Shown: positions 20,743-32,657, counted from the first letter of the stretch. The stretch: 64,000 bases of DNA from Haematobia irritans (GCF_050003625.1 NC_134399.1:220032975-220096974); one strand, 5' to 3'. Numbers and translations are program-made. The notes: generated from the letters alone by a model not told the origin.

Positions 20743-23700
20743 ATCGAGCTAGTTCAGCGGGGCAAGAGCTGGCTCCCACAGACGATGGCCCCACCATCTC
20801 CATAGCAATAGTTCAACAGAAAAATAACAATTTAACTATTGCGGGTGTTATTAATGGCGACAAGCGTACTTTGACGTTGGATACTGGTGCATCAAAGTCT
20901 ATCATTAGATCTGATTTAGTAAAAGGAAAAGTTACACCACTGATTGGAGTCAAGCTACGCACGGCTACAGGGGAACCCGCAACCGTATATGGAAAGGTCA
21001 CCGTAAAATAAACTATTGCTAACAAATCCGTTACTTATGATTTCATTGTGGCCGATATAGTAGACGAAGTTATAATTGGAGCGGATTTCATGATTGCTTT
21101 TGGCCTCAATCTGGATATGAAGCGTCGTGTAATGACATGGTGCGATGCCGAAATAACGGTAAACGTGGGATACGACGAGAATACACCTGTCAGACGTTTG
21201 ACAACGAGCCAGTCAGAGTCTATACCACCGAATGCCGAAGCAATTATATGGGTTTCTATGAATGGAGATTGTGAAGTCGGCCAATTGTGGGTTGTTGAAC
21301 CAGCAGAAAACAAAAGCAACAACATCTTGATAGCAAATGCCCTGGTAACAACGAACGAAGAGAGACTAATACCAGTTCGTGTCTTGAACATGTCTGACAA
21401 TCATGAGCAAATTGCAAAATTTTCTGATATTGGAAAATGTACACCAGCCGAGGCAATAGTCAATTTGGAAGGCAACTCATCAAAGACACATGGAGCAGTG
21501 AGAAAACATCTAGAAGGGTATTTTGAGGCTTGGACACGTCATCTATCGCCGTCAGAGAGAAATAAAGCCAAGCAATTGTTGCGGAAAAACGCCTCTGCTT
21601 TTGCTTCTGAAAAGGGAAATCAAGGAAGAACATCTGTAGTGAAACATGAAATTAAAACCGCAGAAGAAAGGCCCATAAAACAGGCACCACGAAGTGTTCC
21701 CCTGGCAAAAAGAGACGAAGTTCAAAAGCTCATAAAGGAAATGGCGGAGAGTGGAGTGATCGAGCCATCATCAAGTCCTTGGTGTTCCCCAGTTGTGCTG
21801 GTCAAAAAGAAAGATGGAAGTACCCGATTCTGCGTGGACTACAGAAAACTGAATGATGTCACCAAAAAGGACAGTTATCCGCTTCCACGCATTGATGACA
21901 CGTTGGACACACTAGCCGGAACAACATGGTTTTCTACGCTTGATTTGCAGAGTGGATATTGGCAAGTAGAGATCGCCGAGAAAGACAAGGAAAAGACGGC
22001 TTTTGGCGTTAATGGCGGTCTCTGGCAATTCAATGTAATGCCGTTCGGGCTCTGCAACGCTCCGGCTACCTTCGAAAGATTGATGGAGCGGGTACTAAAG
22101 GGGTTGCACTGGAAGTCGTGCTTGATATACTTGGACGACATCATAGTGATGGGCAAAACATTTGACGAGCACCTTAAGAACTTGAAAGACGTTATCCAGC
22201 AATTGTCAGCCGCTGGTCTACGCCTTAACGCAAAGAAATGCTCCCTTTTCCAGCGGGAAGTGAAATACCTGGGTCATCATGTGACTGCAGAGGGCATATC
22301 CACCGATGAAGACAAAATCCAAGCTGTCAGAGATTGGCCACGACCCCGAAATCTCCACGAATTAAGAAGTTTCCTTGGGTTATGTACATATTACCGACGA
22401 TTCGTCCCAAACTTCGCCAGCATCGCCGCTAGTCTCCATAAATTGACGCAAAAAGGTCAGAAGTTCCAGTGGAGCGACGAACAGGAGGATTCATTCCAAC
22501 ATTTAAAAGAACTTTTATGTTCAGCTCCTGTTCTAGCGTATCCTATTCCGGGCGAAAAATTTGTTTTGGATACAGATGCTAGCGCGCATGGTATTGGAGG
22601 TGTGCTATCCCAACAGATAGACGGCAAGGAGAAGGTCATCGGATATTTCAGCCGAACGTTGTCCAAGCCCGAAAAGAACTACTGTGTAACGCGACGAGAG
22701 CTGCTAGCCGTCATAGAGGGTGTAAAACATTATCATAAATATTTGTATGGACAACACTTCTTGCTCAGGACTGATCACTCAGCTCTACGATGGTTGCTCC
22801 AATTCAAGAATCCGGAAGCTCAACTGGCACGTTGGATCGAGAGGCTCCAAAGCTATGATTTCAGTATCGAGCATAGAAAAGGTGGAAAACACGGTAACGC
22901 TGATGCTTTGTCACGTCGACCTTGCAGTATAGAATGCAAGCACTGCTCGAAAGCTGAACATAAGGAGGAGATTGTTGATATTCGGCTGTTACACATCGAA
23001 TCTGGGGTGGACTGGCCAACAGAACAGCGTAAAGATCCCATTTTGAACAAAATTATTTCGGCAAAGGAAGAGCACAAGAAACCCAGCAAGAAAGACATCG
23101 CAGCCGAAAGTCCACTTATGAAAGCATACTGGGCTCAATGGGATAGTTTAGTTCTAGTCAATGGATCCCTGCAACGTAAATGGGAAAGCGAAGATGGCAA
23201 GAGCAGCCGAAATTTGATCATCGTGCCGGATTCCAAAATAAGAGAAGTTTTGGCGGAGTTCCATAATGGTCCCAGTGGAGGTCATCTGGGAATAACCAAA
23301 ACAGCCGAGAAAGTGAAGCAACGATTCTACTGGGTTGGATGCCAGAAATCAATTGCTGAATGGGTAGCCAATTGCGAGAAGTGCATGAAGGCGAAAGGTC
23401 CAACAAGGAAAAGTCGAGGTCCTATGCAAGAATATAGACCAGGAGCCCCGTTTGAAAGAATAGCAATGGACGTGGCAGGCCCTTTCCCAGTAAGTGATTC
23501 TGGAAACCGTTATGTCCTTGTGGTCATGGATTACTTCAGCAAATGGCCGGAGGTGTATGCAATTCCAAACCAAGAGGCAAAAACGATTGTGGATGTTGTC
23601 AACAAAAACTGGATATGTCGCTACGGTGTGCCGTCCGAGATTCACTCAGACCAGGGAAGAAATTTTGAATCGGCCATATTCAAAGAGATGTGTGAATCCC

Positions 23701-24323
23701 TTGGTATCAAGAAAACGAGGACTACACCATTACATCCACAATCCGATGGCATGGTAGAAAGGTTTAATCGCACTCTGGAGGAACATCTTCGAAAAGTAGT
23801 GGACAACGGCCAGAGGGACTGGGACGAGCATATACCAAAGTTTTTGCTGTCGTATAGATCTGCCATTCATGATTCCACCTCTCGAACACCGGCCAATGTT
23901 CTATTCGGAACTGAGTTGAAGTTGCCTGGAGATCTGATATTCGGCGCTAAACCTAATGAGCTCGCCATGGAAAAAAACAGAAACGACATCCCGAACACTT
24001 TCGGTGAAGTTCACGAATCAGTGCGCAACAAAATAAAAATGGTCAGCAACAGAATGAAGGCGAGATACGATCGTGCTGTAAATACTGAGGGCTTCCAAGA
24101 AGAAGAATTGGTTCTGCTGTTTAACCCGCAACGAAAGAAAGGATTGTGTCCTAAACTGCAAACACAGTGGGAAGGCCCATACAAAGTCATCAAGAAGATC
24201 AATGATGTTGTATACCGGATTCAGAAGGACGACAGCCCTAGATCAAAGATGAAAGTTGTACATCTGGAACGATTGGCTCCTTACGGAACAGGTTCTGTGC
24301 CTGTTCGGGACGAACAGGCTTAA
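20727..24323 (+). pseudogene. pol: Gypsy Pol (PR-RT-RNaseH-IN), stop in protease
   Basis: The -1 frame after Gag encodes the retropepsin motif LDTGASKS (Asp codon 20880), then meets an in-frame TAA at 21009-21011. From 21048 to 24323 it is open for 1091 codons. Counting from that Met: reverse transcriptase with CVDYRKLN and YLDD at 361-364; RNase H with its first Asp at 508 (LDTDASAHG); integrase with HHCC zinc finger (His739 to Cys776); DD35E triad at Asp808, Asp868 and Glu904; and a C-terminal HLERLAPY segment. Only the stop breaks it by eye. Such Pol makes and integrates the cDNA copy. Since the LTRs look identical, the stop is recent, unless it is a sequencing error. Confidence 0.9.
20733..20742 (+). 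promoter_or_regulatory. Candidate -1 ribosomal frameshift site
   Basis: In the Gag frame the bases read T TTA AAC TAA, the canonical X XXY YYZ slippery heptamer TTTAAAC immediately before the Gag stop. The Pol frame is open from 20727 in the -1 frame, so a slip here joins Gag to Pol. A downstream stimulatory structure was not evaluated. Confidence 0.75.
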
Positions 24324-24334
24324 GCGGGAGGCAG

Positions 24335-24937
24335 TGTTACGAATTTGATAATTATAGATATAAGTTTATTTAAATTAGTTTCCGTTAATTTAAAATTTCA
24401 AATTGTAACGATAAAATTTTGCTATCACTTGTTGGAATCATCTATTCATTTTCTAGTATTTTCCTGAATTTCTTTTATGTTCTTTTGTTTGCTTACCGAA
24501 ATGTTAGTTCTTACTCTCTCATAGAATAGCAACCCCTTTGCTTTGTTATTCTGCATTCTCATTTTATCTCATTGTCTATTGTCATTGTTGTTGTAGTAAT
24601 GCGAGCATATATCTATGTGAGTGTGTATGTGTTTGGCAGCCACCAGACGAATAACTTAATGGTCGTAGATCCCTCTAGCATTGTCTAAGAATGTTCTGGC
24701 GTTGCCAGAATATTGTAGTGCTACCAGAATGTTCTCGTATTGCCACACCGTCATATATAAAAGCGCTCGCATGCTGCTAACGAGTCAGTCTTAATTAAAG
24801 CGTCAAACGAATAACTTCAGTGTGAACGAATTGTAAAGTGTGAAGTCATAGTAAATAAATTGTAGATTGTCGTTATTTAAAAGAACTGTGTTTTAATTGT
24901 CGGGTAATTAAAAACGCCTAAATATAAAAACGTAACA
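24335..24937 (+). repeat. 3' LTR of the gypsy element
   Basis: Same 603 bp as the 5' LTR by eye, from TGTTACG to CGTAACA, followed by the ATAT duplication. Its TATA/initiator pair is at about 24754-24790. Confidence 0.92.
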
Positions 24938-25133
24938 ATATACTACCAATGGACTACCTTGTAATTTAGAAGACGGTGTTAGGAAGTTTTAAGATACCTT
25001 GCCATCGGCAAGTGTTACCGCAACGTAAGTAATTCAAATGTGGATGACAGTCTTCAGTAGAAGTTTCTACGCAATCCATGGAGAGTACATAAGATTCGGC
25101 CTGGCCGAACTTACGGCCGTATATACTTGTTTT

Positions 25134-25354
25134 TTAATAAAACAAACGACTCTGCTGTAGAAAATCAGTATTGATTTAAAAATTTAAATTTTGTCAAATC
25201 CAGCAAGCTGGAATAAGATCAAGATTTCGAACTACAACAGGTGATCGTCTTGCAAATGCTGGAGATATGAAAATGGGACTTCGATCACCTTGTATTTATG
25301 AACGAACATTTACTTATAAATATTAGAAGTAGTAAAATTGAGAGGTAGACACGA
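25134..25354. other. Intron DNA, nothing recognised
   Basis: A short AT-rich stretch between the Family I tail and a minisatellite. Confidence 0.35.
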
Positions 25355-26222
25355 ATATAAAATTTTGACAAAATTTTCTGTAGAAATAAAATGCTGACAA
25401 AATTTTCTAAAGAAATAAAAATTTTGACAAAATTTTCTATAGAAATAAAATTTTGACAAAATTTTCTATAGAAATAAAATTTGGCAAAATTTTCTATAGA
25501 AATAAAATTTTGACAAAATTTTCTATAGAAATAAAATTTTGACAAAATTTTCTATAGATATAACATTTTTTCTACCGAATATAAAATTTTGATGAAATTT
25601 TGACAAAATTTTCTATAGAAATAATATTTTGACAAAATTTTCTATAGAAATAAAATTTTGACAAAATTTTCTATAGAAATAAAATTTTGACAAAATTTTC
25701 TATAGAAATAACATTTTGACAAAATTTTCTATAGAAATAAAATTTTGACAAAATTTTCTACACAAATAAAATTTTGAAAAAATTTTCTATAGCAATAAAA
25801 TTTTGACAAAAATTTCTATAGAAATAAAATTTTGACAAAATTTTCTATAGAAATAAAATTTTGACAAAATTTTCTATAGAAATAAAATTTTGACAAAATT
25901 TTTTATAGAAATAAAATTTTGACAAAATTTTCTATAGAAATAAAATTTTGACAAAATTTTCTATAGAAATAAAATGTTGACAAAATTTTTTATAGAAATA
26001 AAATGTTGACAAAATTTTCTATAGAAATAAAATTTTGACAAAACTTTCTATAGAAATAAAATTTTGACAACATTTTCTATAGAAATAAAATGTTGACAAC
26101 ATTTTCTATAGAAATAAAATGTTGACAAAATTTTCTATAGACAAAATTTTCTGTAGAAATAAATTGTTAGCTAAATTTTCTATAGAAATAAAATTTTGAC
26201 AAAATTTTCTATAGAAATAAAA
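25355..26222. repeat. 29-bp minisatellite array, about 30 units
   Basis: Tandem copies of a 29-bp unit containing 'aaattttctatagaaataaa' and 'attttgac', with scattered substitutions and a few shortened units. It is the inverse of the tract at 17460-17790. The unit contains TTTTCTATAGAAA, a near-palindrome. Confidence 0.95.
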
Positions 26223-26730
26223 AGATTCAACCGATTTCTCGAAAAAAAAAACCCACAACAATTCCCAAATTCATGGAAATTCTCCACTAAACCCCCAAAT
26301 CCCCAACTCAGAAATTTCGTCCCCATTCACGAAAAAATATCCCCAATTTGGGGAGAAAGTCCCCAATTTGGCGAAAAACGTCCCCAATACTGGCAATACT
26401 GTATGGGAGTGACATTAGTGCACTGAGAAAATAAAGGACGGTATTGTGTTCGGTTTTCGCGGCAAAAATCTACATCGCGTGTTGGTATACCTACATTCTA
26501 CAGAAAGTTTTTGCCGAGAGAAAACTGCCAATCGCTGTTTCTCGCTCCAAGTGTCTGAAATGATCAAAAAAAAAAAAAAATACAAATTTGCCCACCCATA
26601 CACAAAAAATTGGGGATTTTTTCTCCCGGAATGGGTATGGAATTTTTTGGATGTGAGATCGGGAAATTGATGGGGAATGTTCAAATATTTCAAAATAAGT
26701 CACATGCAAAAAATTGTTCCCTCCAAACAA
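26223..26730. repeat. CCCCAA-rich repeat fragment and flank
   Basis: From 26250 to 26400 there are many CCCCAA words ('acccccaaatcccc', 'tatccccaatttgggga', 'gtccccaata'). The rest up to 26730 is AT-rich with a short poly(A) run. No coding function seen. Confidence 0.4.
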
Positions 26731-27620
26731 CCATGGTTTGCACTTTTTTTTTCGCTGTAAGTAAATTTTTTTAGAAGAAAAGAATATACTTTTACTTTCT
26801 TTTACATGATGTGAAAAAAATTTCATAAAGACTAGGTTAGGTTAGGTATTGTGGCAGCCCGCCATTTCAGGCTCACTTAGACTATTCAGTCCATTGTGAT
26901 ACCACAGTGGTGAACTTCTATCTTATCACTGAGTGCTGCCCGATTCCATGTTAGGCTCAATGACAAGGGACCTCCTTTTTATAGCCGAGTCCGAACGGCG
27001 TTCCACATTGCATATAGACTAAAATAGGGAACCACCGTGGTACAATGGAAATCTACTAATAAAAAGATGACTTTCCAAAATCATGAACGAATGGTAACAA
27101 AATGAATCGGAAACCTTCACGAAAAATCAAAAGGGAATGTTCACGATTTCGTCCACGGGAGTTCATGATTTCATGAACGGCTTTCGTTTTTCATTGACCT
27201 TGAAAAGTCCTAAAAAATTATTCGTTAGATGTTCTTATGGGAACTCTGTGGTGCAATGTGCTAGGTTAGGTTAGGTGTCAGCCCGATGTATCAGGCTCAC
27301 TTAGACTATTCAGTTCATTGTGATACCACATTGGTGAACATCTCTCTTATCACTGAGTGCGGCCCGATTCCATGTTAAGCTCAATAACAATTGACCTTCT
27401 TTTAATAGACGAGTCCGAACGGCGTTCCACATTGCAGTGAAACCAATTAGAGAAGATTTGAAACACTCATAAATGTCACCAGCATTACTGAGGTGGGATA
27501 ATCCACCGCTGAAAAACTTTTGGGTTTGAACTCACGACCCTGTGGCTCCCTTCATAAAGACTAACTCATTTTTTATTTTCTGGTTAATTGCATCTTCCCT
27601 CATATCTTCCTCACTTCCAG
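26731..27620. mobile_element. Truncated tRNA-head MITE, inverted, carrying a SINE dimer
   Basis: Sequences before 26834 and after 27551 match the inverse of 18490-18660 ('gaagaaaagaatatactttt', 'ttcataaagactaact', 'ctggttaattgcatcttccc'). They are separated by SINE material flanked by a 13-bp duplication, ttcataaagacta (26822-26834 and 27551-27563). The tRNA-like part of the MITE is missing. Confidence 0.65.
26835..27550 (-). mobile_element. tRNA-derived SINE, two units in one insertion
   Basis: Unit one (26835-27012) starts with the ggttaggttaggt tail and stops inside the body. After about 250 bp containing a partial head (27034-27060), unit two (27262-27550) has the tail and full body down to 'gacccTGTGGCTCC' with the head partly lost. 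A single 13-bp target duplication brackets both, so this is either a dimer or one SINE with an internal rearrangement. Confidence 0.75.
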
Positions 27621-28687
27621 TGTTGCCAGTATTGGGGATATTTTGTCGTGTATGGGGATGACAATTTTGGGTTGGGGAGTTGGGTTAGGTAGAGATTTTT
27701 GTGAAGATTTGTTCGAAATCGTTTCAGTATAATAAATCAGGTTTACAAAAATGGTTTATACAAAATTATTTTTACTTCTACCTTACTAAAAAAGAAGTAT
27801 AGAACAGAAGCACTTATTTGCTACAGCGCGAGCACATTTCTACATATTTTTTAAACAACTTTGTAAGGAATTTTAGTTTTAATTAGAGATTTTTGGGGCA
27901 AAAGTCAGAAAAATACTGGAAACACTGCTTAATTCTACGAGGTTTACTTAGTTCTTAACAATGTAGACGAAATTATTTGATTAAAAAAATTTTTCAATTT
28001 CACCTTTTACCTTTTACCTTTACGTAAATGTAATTGTCATTAACAGACAATTATAGCTATAGCCATCAATGCACAAGCAACGCATGCAGACGCTCACAAG
28101 CCGATGTAAAGAAACTTTATTTCAAAGAAACATACCCTTTAATCGGTCCATTTTTTACAAACCTTGAACAAAATATAACTTTTGTAAACTGAAATAATGT
28201 AATTTTTTATGAAAGAAGTTAAAAACGTATTTGTGATTTTTTGGGAATGAAAGCAACTTTATTTGGGGATAAGAGCCAGGAAAATACTAAAACGCATGAG
28301 TTATACCATTTCAGAGTAGAGTTGCGAGTGGAATTTCACTCATGCAAACTCATGATGCACAATTTACAATCACTCAATTTTACTCATCGATGTACTATTG
28401 AGTTAATCCAAGTTGTAAGAAATTGCCCGGAAATGTTCACGATTTAATTTCATTTTTTGCACGAGATGAATTTTTTGCGCTCTTATATAAAAACTTTCGG
28501 AGTACGTATAACCTCAAAAATGTTAAGCTTTACGATAGAGCTTTCAGTTGGTAGATTGCAGCACTGGGGTTGCCCAATACCGCCAAAAAAGGCATGTTTT
28601 GAAAACCTCACGGAAACAGATTTTGCATATCATAGTGAACATATCTATTTAGGGGTTTAAAATAACACAATTATGAGGGAACCCACA
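27621..28687. other. Intron DNA, no gene recognised
   Basis: About 1 kb of AT-rich intron. 27630-27690 has GGGGAT/TTGGGG words resembling the CCCCAA repeat in reverse. Open frames around 28241-28660 show no domain or splice logic. Confidence 0.4.
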
Positions 28688-28913
28688 CTGAGAGTTTTCT
28701 TTTCTGAGGAACGAAATTTAAACACAAACGAAGTTTTCTCTTAACGCTTAAAAGTTTTCCTTAAAAGCAAATAAAACAAATTGAGCACAGTCATTGTGCA
28801 TGGCTTGTCATAAATTTGAGTTTGTTTGCTCCTGAAGAAAATACTTTGTAATAAGGAGGAAATTCGTTTGTCTAAAAGTTAGTTTCGCAGCAAAGTATTT
28901 TTGCTTTGTGGGC
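28688..28913. mobile_element. Short MITE with AACGAAATTT and ACAAACGAA ends
   Basis: The left arm (cactgagagttttctt, then gaggaacgaaattt) and right arm (attcgtttgtctaaaag, then gcaaagtatttttgctttgtg) pair imperfectly. The arms match the right end of the tRNA-head MITEs ('gtttgtctaaaatttcg'), so it looks like a short relative without the tRNA core. Confidence 0.5.
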
Positions 28914-29011
28914 ATGAGACTAGGTTTAGAAAGTGCTCATTCCAACTATAGCGTTAAGGTCATCCATTCATTTACAAGTCACTTATTTCAATTTCGCAAT
29001 CCCAATTTCAG

Positions 29012-29079
29012 GTTACCCAATTGAAAATCGTCAGTAATCCATTCGCCAAGGGTTTCAGAGATGATGGAACAAGTGATGC
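29012..29079 (+). CDS. org-1: org-1 T-box exon 4 (visible)
   Basis: This 68-nt exon lies between the acceptor CCAATTTCAG (ends 29011) and donor GTAAGT (29080). It encodes VTQLKIVSNPFAKGFRDDGTSD plus two bases of the next codon. QLKI.SNPFAKGFRD is the invariant C-terminal end of the T-box, so the DNA-binding domain is complete across exons 15262-29079. The phase joins exactly to 16488 (phase 0) and to 36780 (phase 2). Confidence 0.95.
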
Positions 29080-30027
29080 GTAAGTATTATATTCGTAATT
29101 AATTTATATTTTATTAAATTTCAAAACCACATTCATATGAATTTCGATGAATTTATAATGTCTACAACTGAAATCTCGAAGCAATTCCATTTTGATTTAT
29201 CCATTAAACAGCAATTGTGCATACGTACGAACATCTGCTTATTAGCAGATGGGTGAATATGTATCGTCTAAGCACATCTGATTTTTATATTTTGACTATA
29301 TTCGAAGGAATTCCCGAATTCCCTCTAATTTTTTGTTTTCTAAAGTATCATCGTTTATTACAAAAAACAAAGCAAAGTGTGATGAGTGCGGTGGCTGGAA
29401 TGAAATGAAACCAAACCAAACAAAACAATTCATTAACTAAACAAATTCCATTAGATGTGCCCAAAAGAGCCTAGCTAGCATCATACAAAACGCCAAAGAA
29501 TAAAGGAATTCTTGTGAATTATGGCCAAGTGTTAACGATATGCGCCCACTTTTGCTCTTTGACGAAGCCATAATTCAAATTTATTGAAACACACTGAGGC
29601 CTCCGTTAACGCAGTGTAGTTATATGCATATCAGTTTCTTTATGCCGAACTTATAGAAAGTGTGTATGTAATCTCAGAAAATGTTAATTAAAATTGGTTA
29701 ATACATCACTGAGGAATGTGGGAGCGCTGTGGTACATAGGTTTCCAAGCCAAGCGTCATCTTCAGCCAAATACCAACAAATTTTTCATTGGCGGATTATC
29801 TCCTTAGTTCCCTTGACATTGAGCCAAACATAGAATCGGGCTGCACTAATTGATAAGAGAGATGTTGGGAGACATAGTGCTCCCTATATCGTGAGTGTTA
29901 AGGACACCTGCTGAAGTGATGTTTGATCCCATCTGATACTTCTAAAAGGAGTGGTTTATAGAAAAGCAGGGCGAGTCTTAGATGTGCATATGACTGGGAA
30001 GACGAACATTATTATTCAATATACAGT
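29080..30027. other. Intron 4 start, mostly unrecognised
   Basis: AT-rich intron DNA. At 29735-29880 a decayed SINE can be made out ('tttttcattggcggattatc', 'gaatcgggctgcact', 'gataagagagatgtt'). The rest is unassigned. Confidence 0.45.
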
Positions 30028-30107
30028 CGAAGCTCGGTTTAACGAACGATATATATTCAGACCCTTTCGTTATTTAGAAAAATTCCTTAAATCAAACGGG
30101 AATATTA
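30028..30107. repeat. Tigger-like MITE end, split
   Basis: 'cagtcgaagctcggtttaac' near 30025 has an inverse partner near 35125-35140 ('gttacaccgagcttcaagtg'). The intervening 5 kb contains several nested insertions, so this may be one MITE broken open. Confidence 0.4.
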
Positions 30108-30441
30108 GGTTAGGTTAGGTGGCAGTCCCATGTATCAGGCTCACTTAGATTATTCAGTCCATTGTGATATGTTACCACATTGGTGAACTTCTCTCTTATC
30201 ACTGAGTGCTGCCCGATTCTATGTTAAGCTCAATGACAAGGGACCTCCTTTTTATAGCCGAGTCCGAAAGGCGTTGCACATTACAGTGAAACCACTTAGA
30301 GAAGCTTTGAAACCCTCAGAAATGTCAGCAGTATTACTGGGGTGAGATAATCCACCGCTGAAAAATTTTTTGGTGTTCGGTCGAAGCAGGAATCTTGTGT
30401 ATGCAAGGCGGGCATGCTAACCATTGCACCACGGTGGCTCC
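30107..30441 (-). mobile_element. tRNA-derived SINE, near full length
   Basis: From the aggttaggttaggt tail to the head end 'gtggctcc'. A 9-bp duplication gggaatatt flanks it (30098-30106 and 30442-30450). Box B has a small deletion in the segment 'caggaatcttgtgtatgc'. Confidence 0.88.
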
Positions 30442-30450
30442 GGGAATATT

Positions 30451-31150
30451 ATTATTATTTTTTTATCGTAGTTTTTTACCAGATGAGTACCAATTCATAA
30501 GCATTTGGCAAAATTAAACTACAGAGGCACTTATACTACTTTAAATAATCCTTAAAAACTGATAAACTTGATATATCTAGATTAGGTTAGATTGAAAAGA
30601 GCATCCAAGATTTGCTGTCCCATGTCAATATCCGCCTTGATGTGTGCTCTAAGTTCTTAGACGAATTCCCTAATTTATTTCCAGTCCCCGGTTTCAAGAT
30701 AGCCCAGGCTAGGTAGTGTTCGTAGTAACATCATCCTAAAACGTCCTATGTTACATACACCATTACGCTGCTGCACTTGTCGGCATAGATGAACACCTCC
30801 GGAACGAAATTTTAGACAAACGAAATTCACCTTTCTTGTAAGTTAATTTCTTCTTTTTAATTTGCTTTTAAAGAATTTTTGTTTTCGTCAAATGAAAACT
30901 TCGCCTGTCTGAAATTTCGTTCCTCACAAAAGAAAACTCTTCTTTCAGTGTACTTTCAACGCTATATTACCGTTTCGACCGAGCACCAAAAAAGTTTTTC
31001 AGCGGTAGTTTATCCCTCTTAGTAATTATGCTGACATTTCTGTGTATTTCATAGTTTCTCTTCAGCTAGAAGAAGGAGTTTGCTTGTCATTGAGCTAAAT
31101 ATAGAATCGGGTAGCACTCATTAATAACATAAAAATTCACCACCTTTCCA
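30451..31150. repeat. Intron DNA with MITE and SINE remnants
   Basis: 30795-30955 is a short MITE whose arms 'ggaacgaaattttagacaaa' and 'gtctgaaatttcgttcc' are inverse. 30965-31140 is a decayed SINE piece ('cgaccgagcaccaaaaaag', 'ggagtttgcttgtcattgag'). The remainder is unassigned. Confidence 0.5.
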
Positions 31151-31677
31151 TAGGCGATCCTACGAAAATTTGGTGCCACTAACGGACCTATCACAGGACT
31201 AGTACCAGTGCTCCAGTTTGCCGCAGTTTTTACATTTTCATATAATATATTCATTTCTTTATTCTCTTGATTTTAAAATCTTATTGGATCTAGACATGTA
31301 TCTATACAGTGGGCGAGAAAATAAACTGTACAAAATTATTTTGGAAAAAATGTTTTTGTTTCACCCTTTAAATTTTTTATTTTATTTCAAACTTTATGTT
31401 TTTTTTAAAGTATATTCAGAATTTAACTTAACACTAAAACAAAACACAACAAAACATTAGAACAACAGGAGTTTTAAAACAAAAACAAAATATATGACAT
31501 ATTTTACGCGCCACAAATAAGTGTATTGAGCGGCTTTGGACTTCCAAATATGCCGTTATATTCCATTGGTTGTTTATATTAGTACATTATTTCAACTCGC
31601 TATTGATGTTTATAGTAGTTTGACGCCATTGTTCAAGTATAACCTTTTGTCGATAGTAAATTATTATTTTCCCAAAC

Positions 31678-32565
31678 ATGGGCAGACAAACGTCCACAGA
31701 AGTCAGAAAACTAGTTATAAATCTTCGGAGAGAAGGCAAGACTCTTCGTAAAATCGGGTCTATTATAAAAAGAAGTCATAATACAGTTAAGAATATAATT
31801 GATAAGCATGAAAAATTTGGTACAGTGAAAAATCGTCCCGGTGCAGGCAGACCAAGAGTTTTAAATGAGGTCGAAATACGATCCATAGTTCGTGATGTAA
31901 AGGAGAATCCATTTAAAAGTGCAGTAAGAATATCGGAAGAAGTCTCTTCTAGGGAAAATACAAAACTAAGTGCTAGCACAGTAAGACGAGCACTTCATGC
32001 ATATGGTCTCAAAAAATACGAAAATAAAGAAGTTTCTTTCTGGAACAACATTGTTTAGGGACGAAAGCAAATTTGAGGTTTTTGGAAAGAAAAAAGTTGT
32101 GAAAGTATTGAGAACAACGAGTAGGGAGTATGCGGAACAACATTTAATACCTACAGTTAAGCATGGACGGGGTTCCTATCCTGCCAAATTTCATGTGGGG
32201 GTGTATGGCAGCTAGTGGAGTTGGGAAGTTGGTTTTTATTGAAAATACCATGAATAAAACGGACTATATTAATATTTTGAAAAATAATTTGTCATCATGG
32301 ATCATGGATCTTCCAACAAGATAATGATCCCAAGTACACTGCACAGATAGTTAAGGAATGGCTTCGCCATCACACTCCCAACATATTAGATCATCCTCCC
32401 CAATCACCAGACCTAAACCCAGTAGAGCATTTATGGGAGCACCTCGATTGTCAAATAAGAAAAAGAATAATAACAAACAAGGATATGCTAAAATCTGTTT
32501 TAAAGAAGGAGTGGCAGAAAATTCCGCCAGACGTAACCAAAAATTTGGTTGAATCGATGCCCTGA
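31678..32565 (+). pseudogene. Tc1-like transposase (DD34E), deleted and frameshifted
   Basis: The open N-terminal part (31678-32058) has two helix-turn-helix motifs joined by GRPRVL (GAGRPRVLNE), the usual paired-like DNA-binding domain. After it come frame changes and a deletion just before the first catalytic Asp (FRDESKFEVFG). Further pieces in other frames show WGCMAASGVGKLVF, QQDNDPKYTA (second Asp) and SPDLNPVEHLWE (catalytic Glu, 34 residues later). It ends near the natural C-terminus. The enzyme would cut and paste the element at TA sites; this copy is dead. Confidence 0.85.
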
Positions 32566-32657
32566 AGACTTATGAAAGCAAAAGGAAAAGCAACCAAATA
32601 CTAAACAATTCAAAATTTTGTAGTTAATGTAAAATGTACACTTTATTGTGACGCGTA

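Larger units (their letters stand above)
18746..24937 (+). mobile_element. Complete Ty3/gypsy LTR retrotransposon
   Basis: Two LTRs of 603 bp (18746-19348 and 24335-24937) read as identical by eye. Both start TGTTACG and end CGTAACA. The element is flanked by a 4-bp duplication ATAT (18742-18745 and 24938-24941). A primer-binding-site candidate TGGTGTCGGAAGTG begins at 19351, and a purine tract (gcgggaggcag) lies just before the 3' LTR. Gag and Pol follow; there is no envelope frame. Identical LTRs imply recent insertion, but the protease region carries an in-frame stop. It sits inside a Family I repeat in intron 3 of the T-box gene, in the same orientation as the gene. Confidence 0.95.
16619..25133 (-). 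repeat. Family I 153-bp-type repeat element, heavily interrupted
   Basis: The head hairpin is at 16619-16647 (TATACCC, CCAT-AGG-ATGG, GGGTATA). Monomers begin at 16770, 16923, 17076 and 17229, exactly 153 bp apart. On the - strand these give an unbroken run of 51-residue repeats beginning MGAIYNYGPIWTNF. A minisatellite follows (17460-17790), then the inserted elements 17805-18712 and 18746-24937. The tail resumes at 24942 and ends 25070-25133 with the inverted-repeat remnant, the palindrome TTCGGCCTGGCCGAA and TATATACTTGTT. The longest frame (246 codons, 17310-16570) is probably not a gene. Confidence 0.8.

Noticed and set aside
25070..25133. Helitron 3' end
   Set aside because: A hairpin near the end is suggestive, but the terminus reads ACTTGTT, not CTRRT, and there is an inverted repeat at the other end.
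25355..26222. CRISPR-like array
   Set aside because: Units are directly contiguous 29-bp repeats without unique spacers, in a fly genome.
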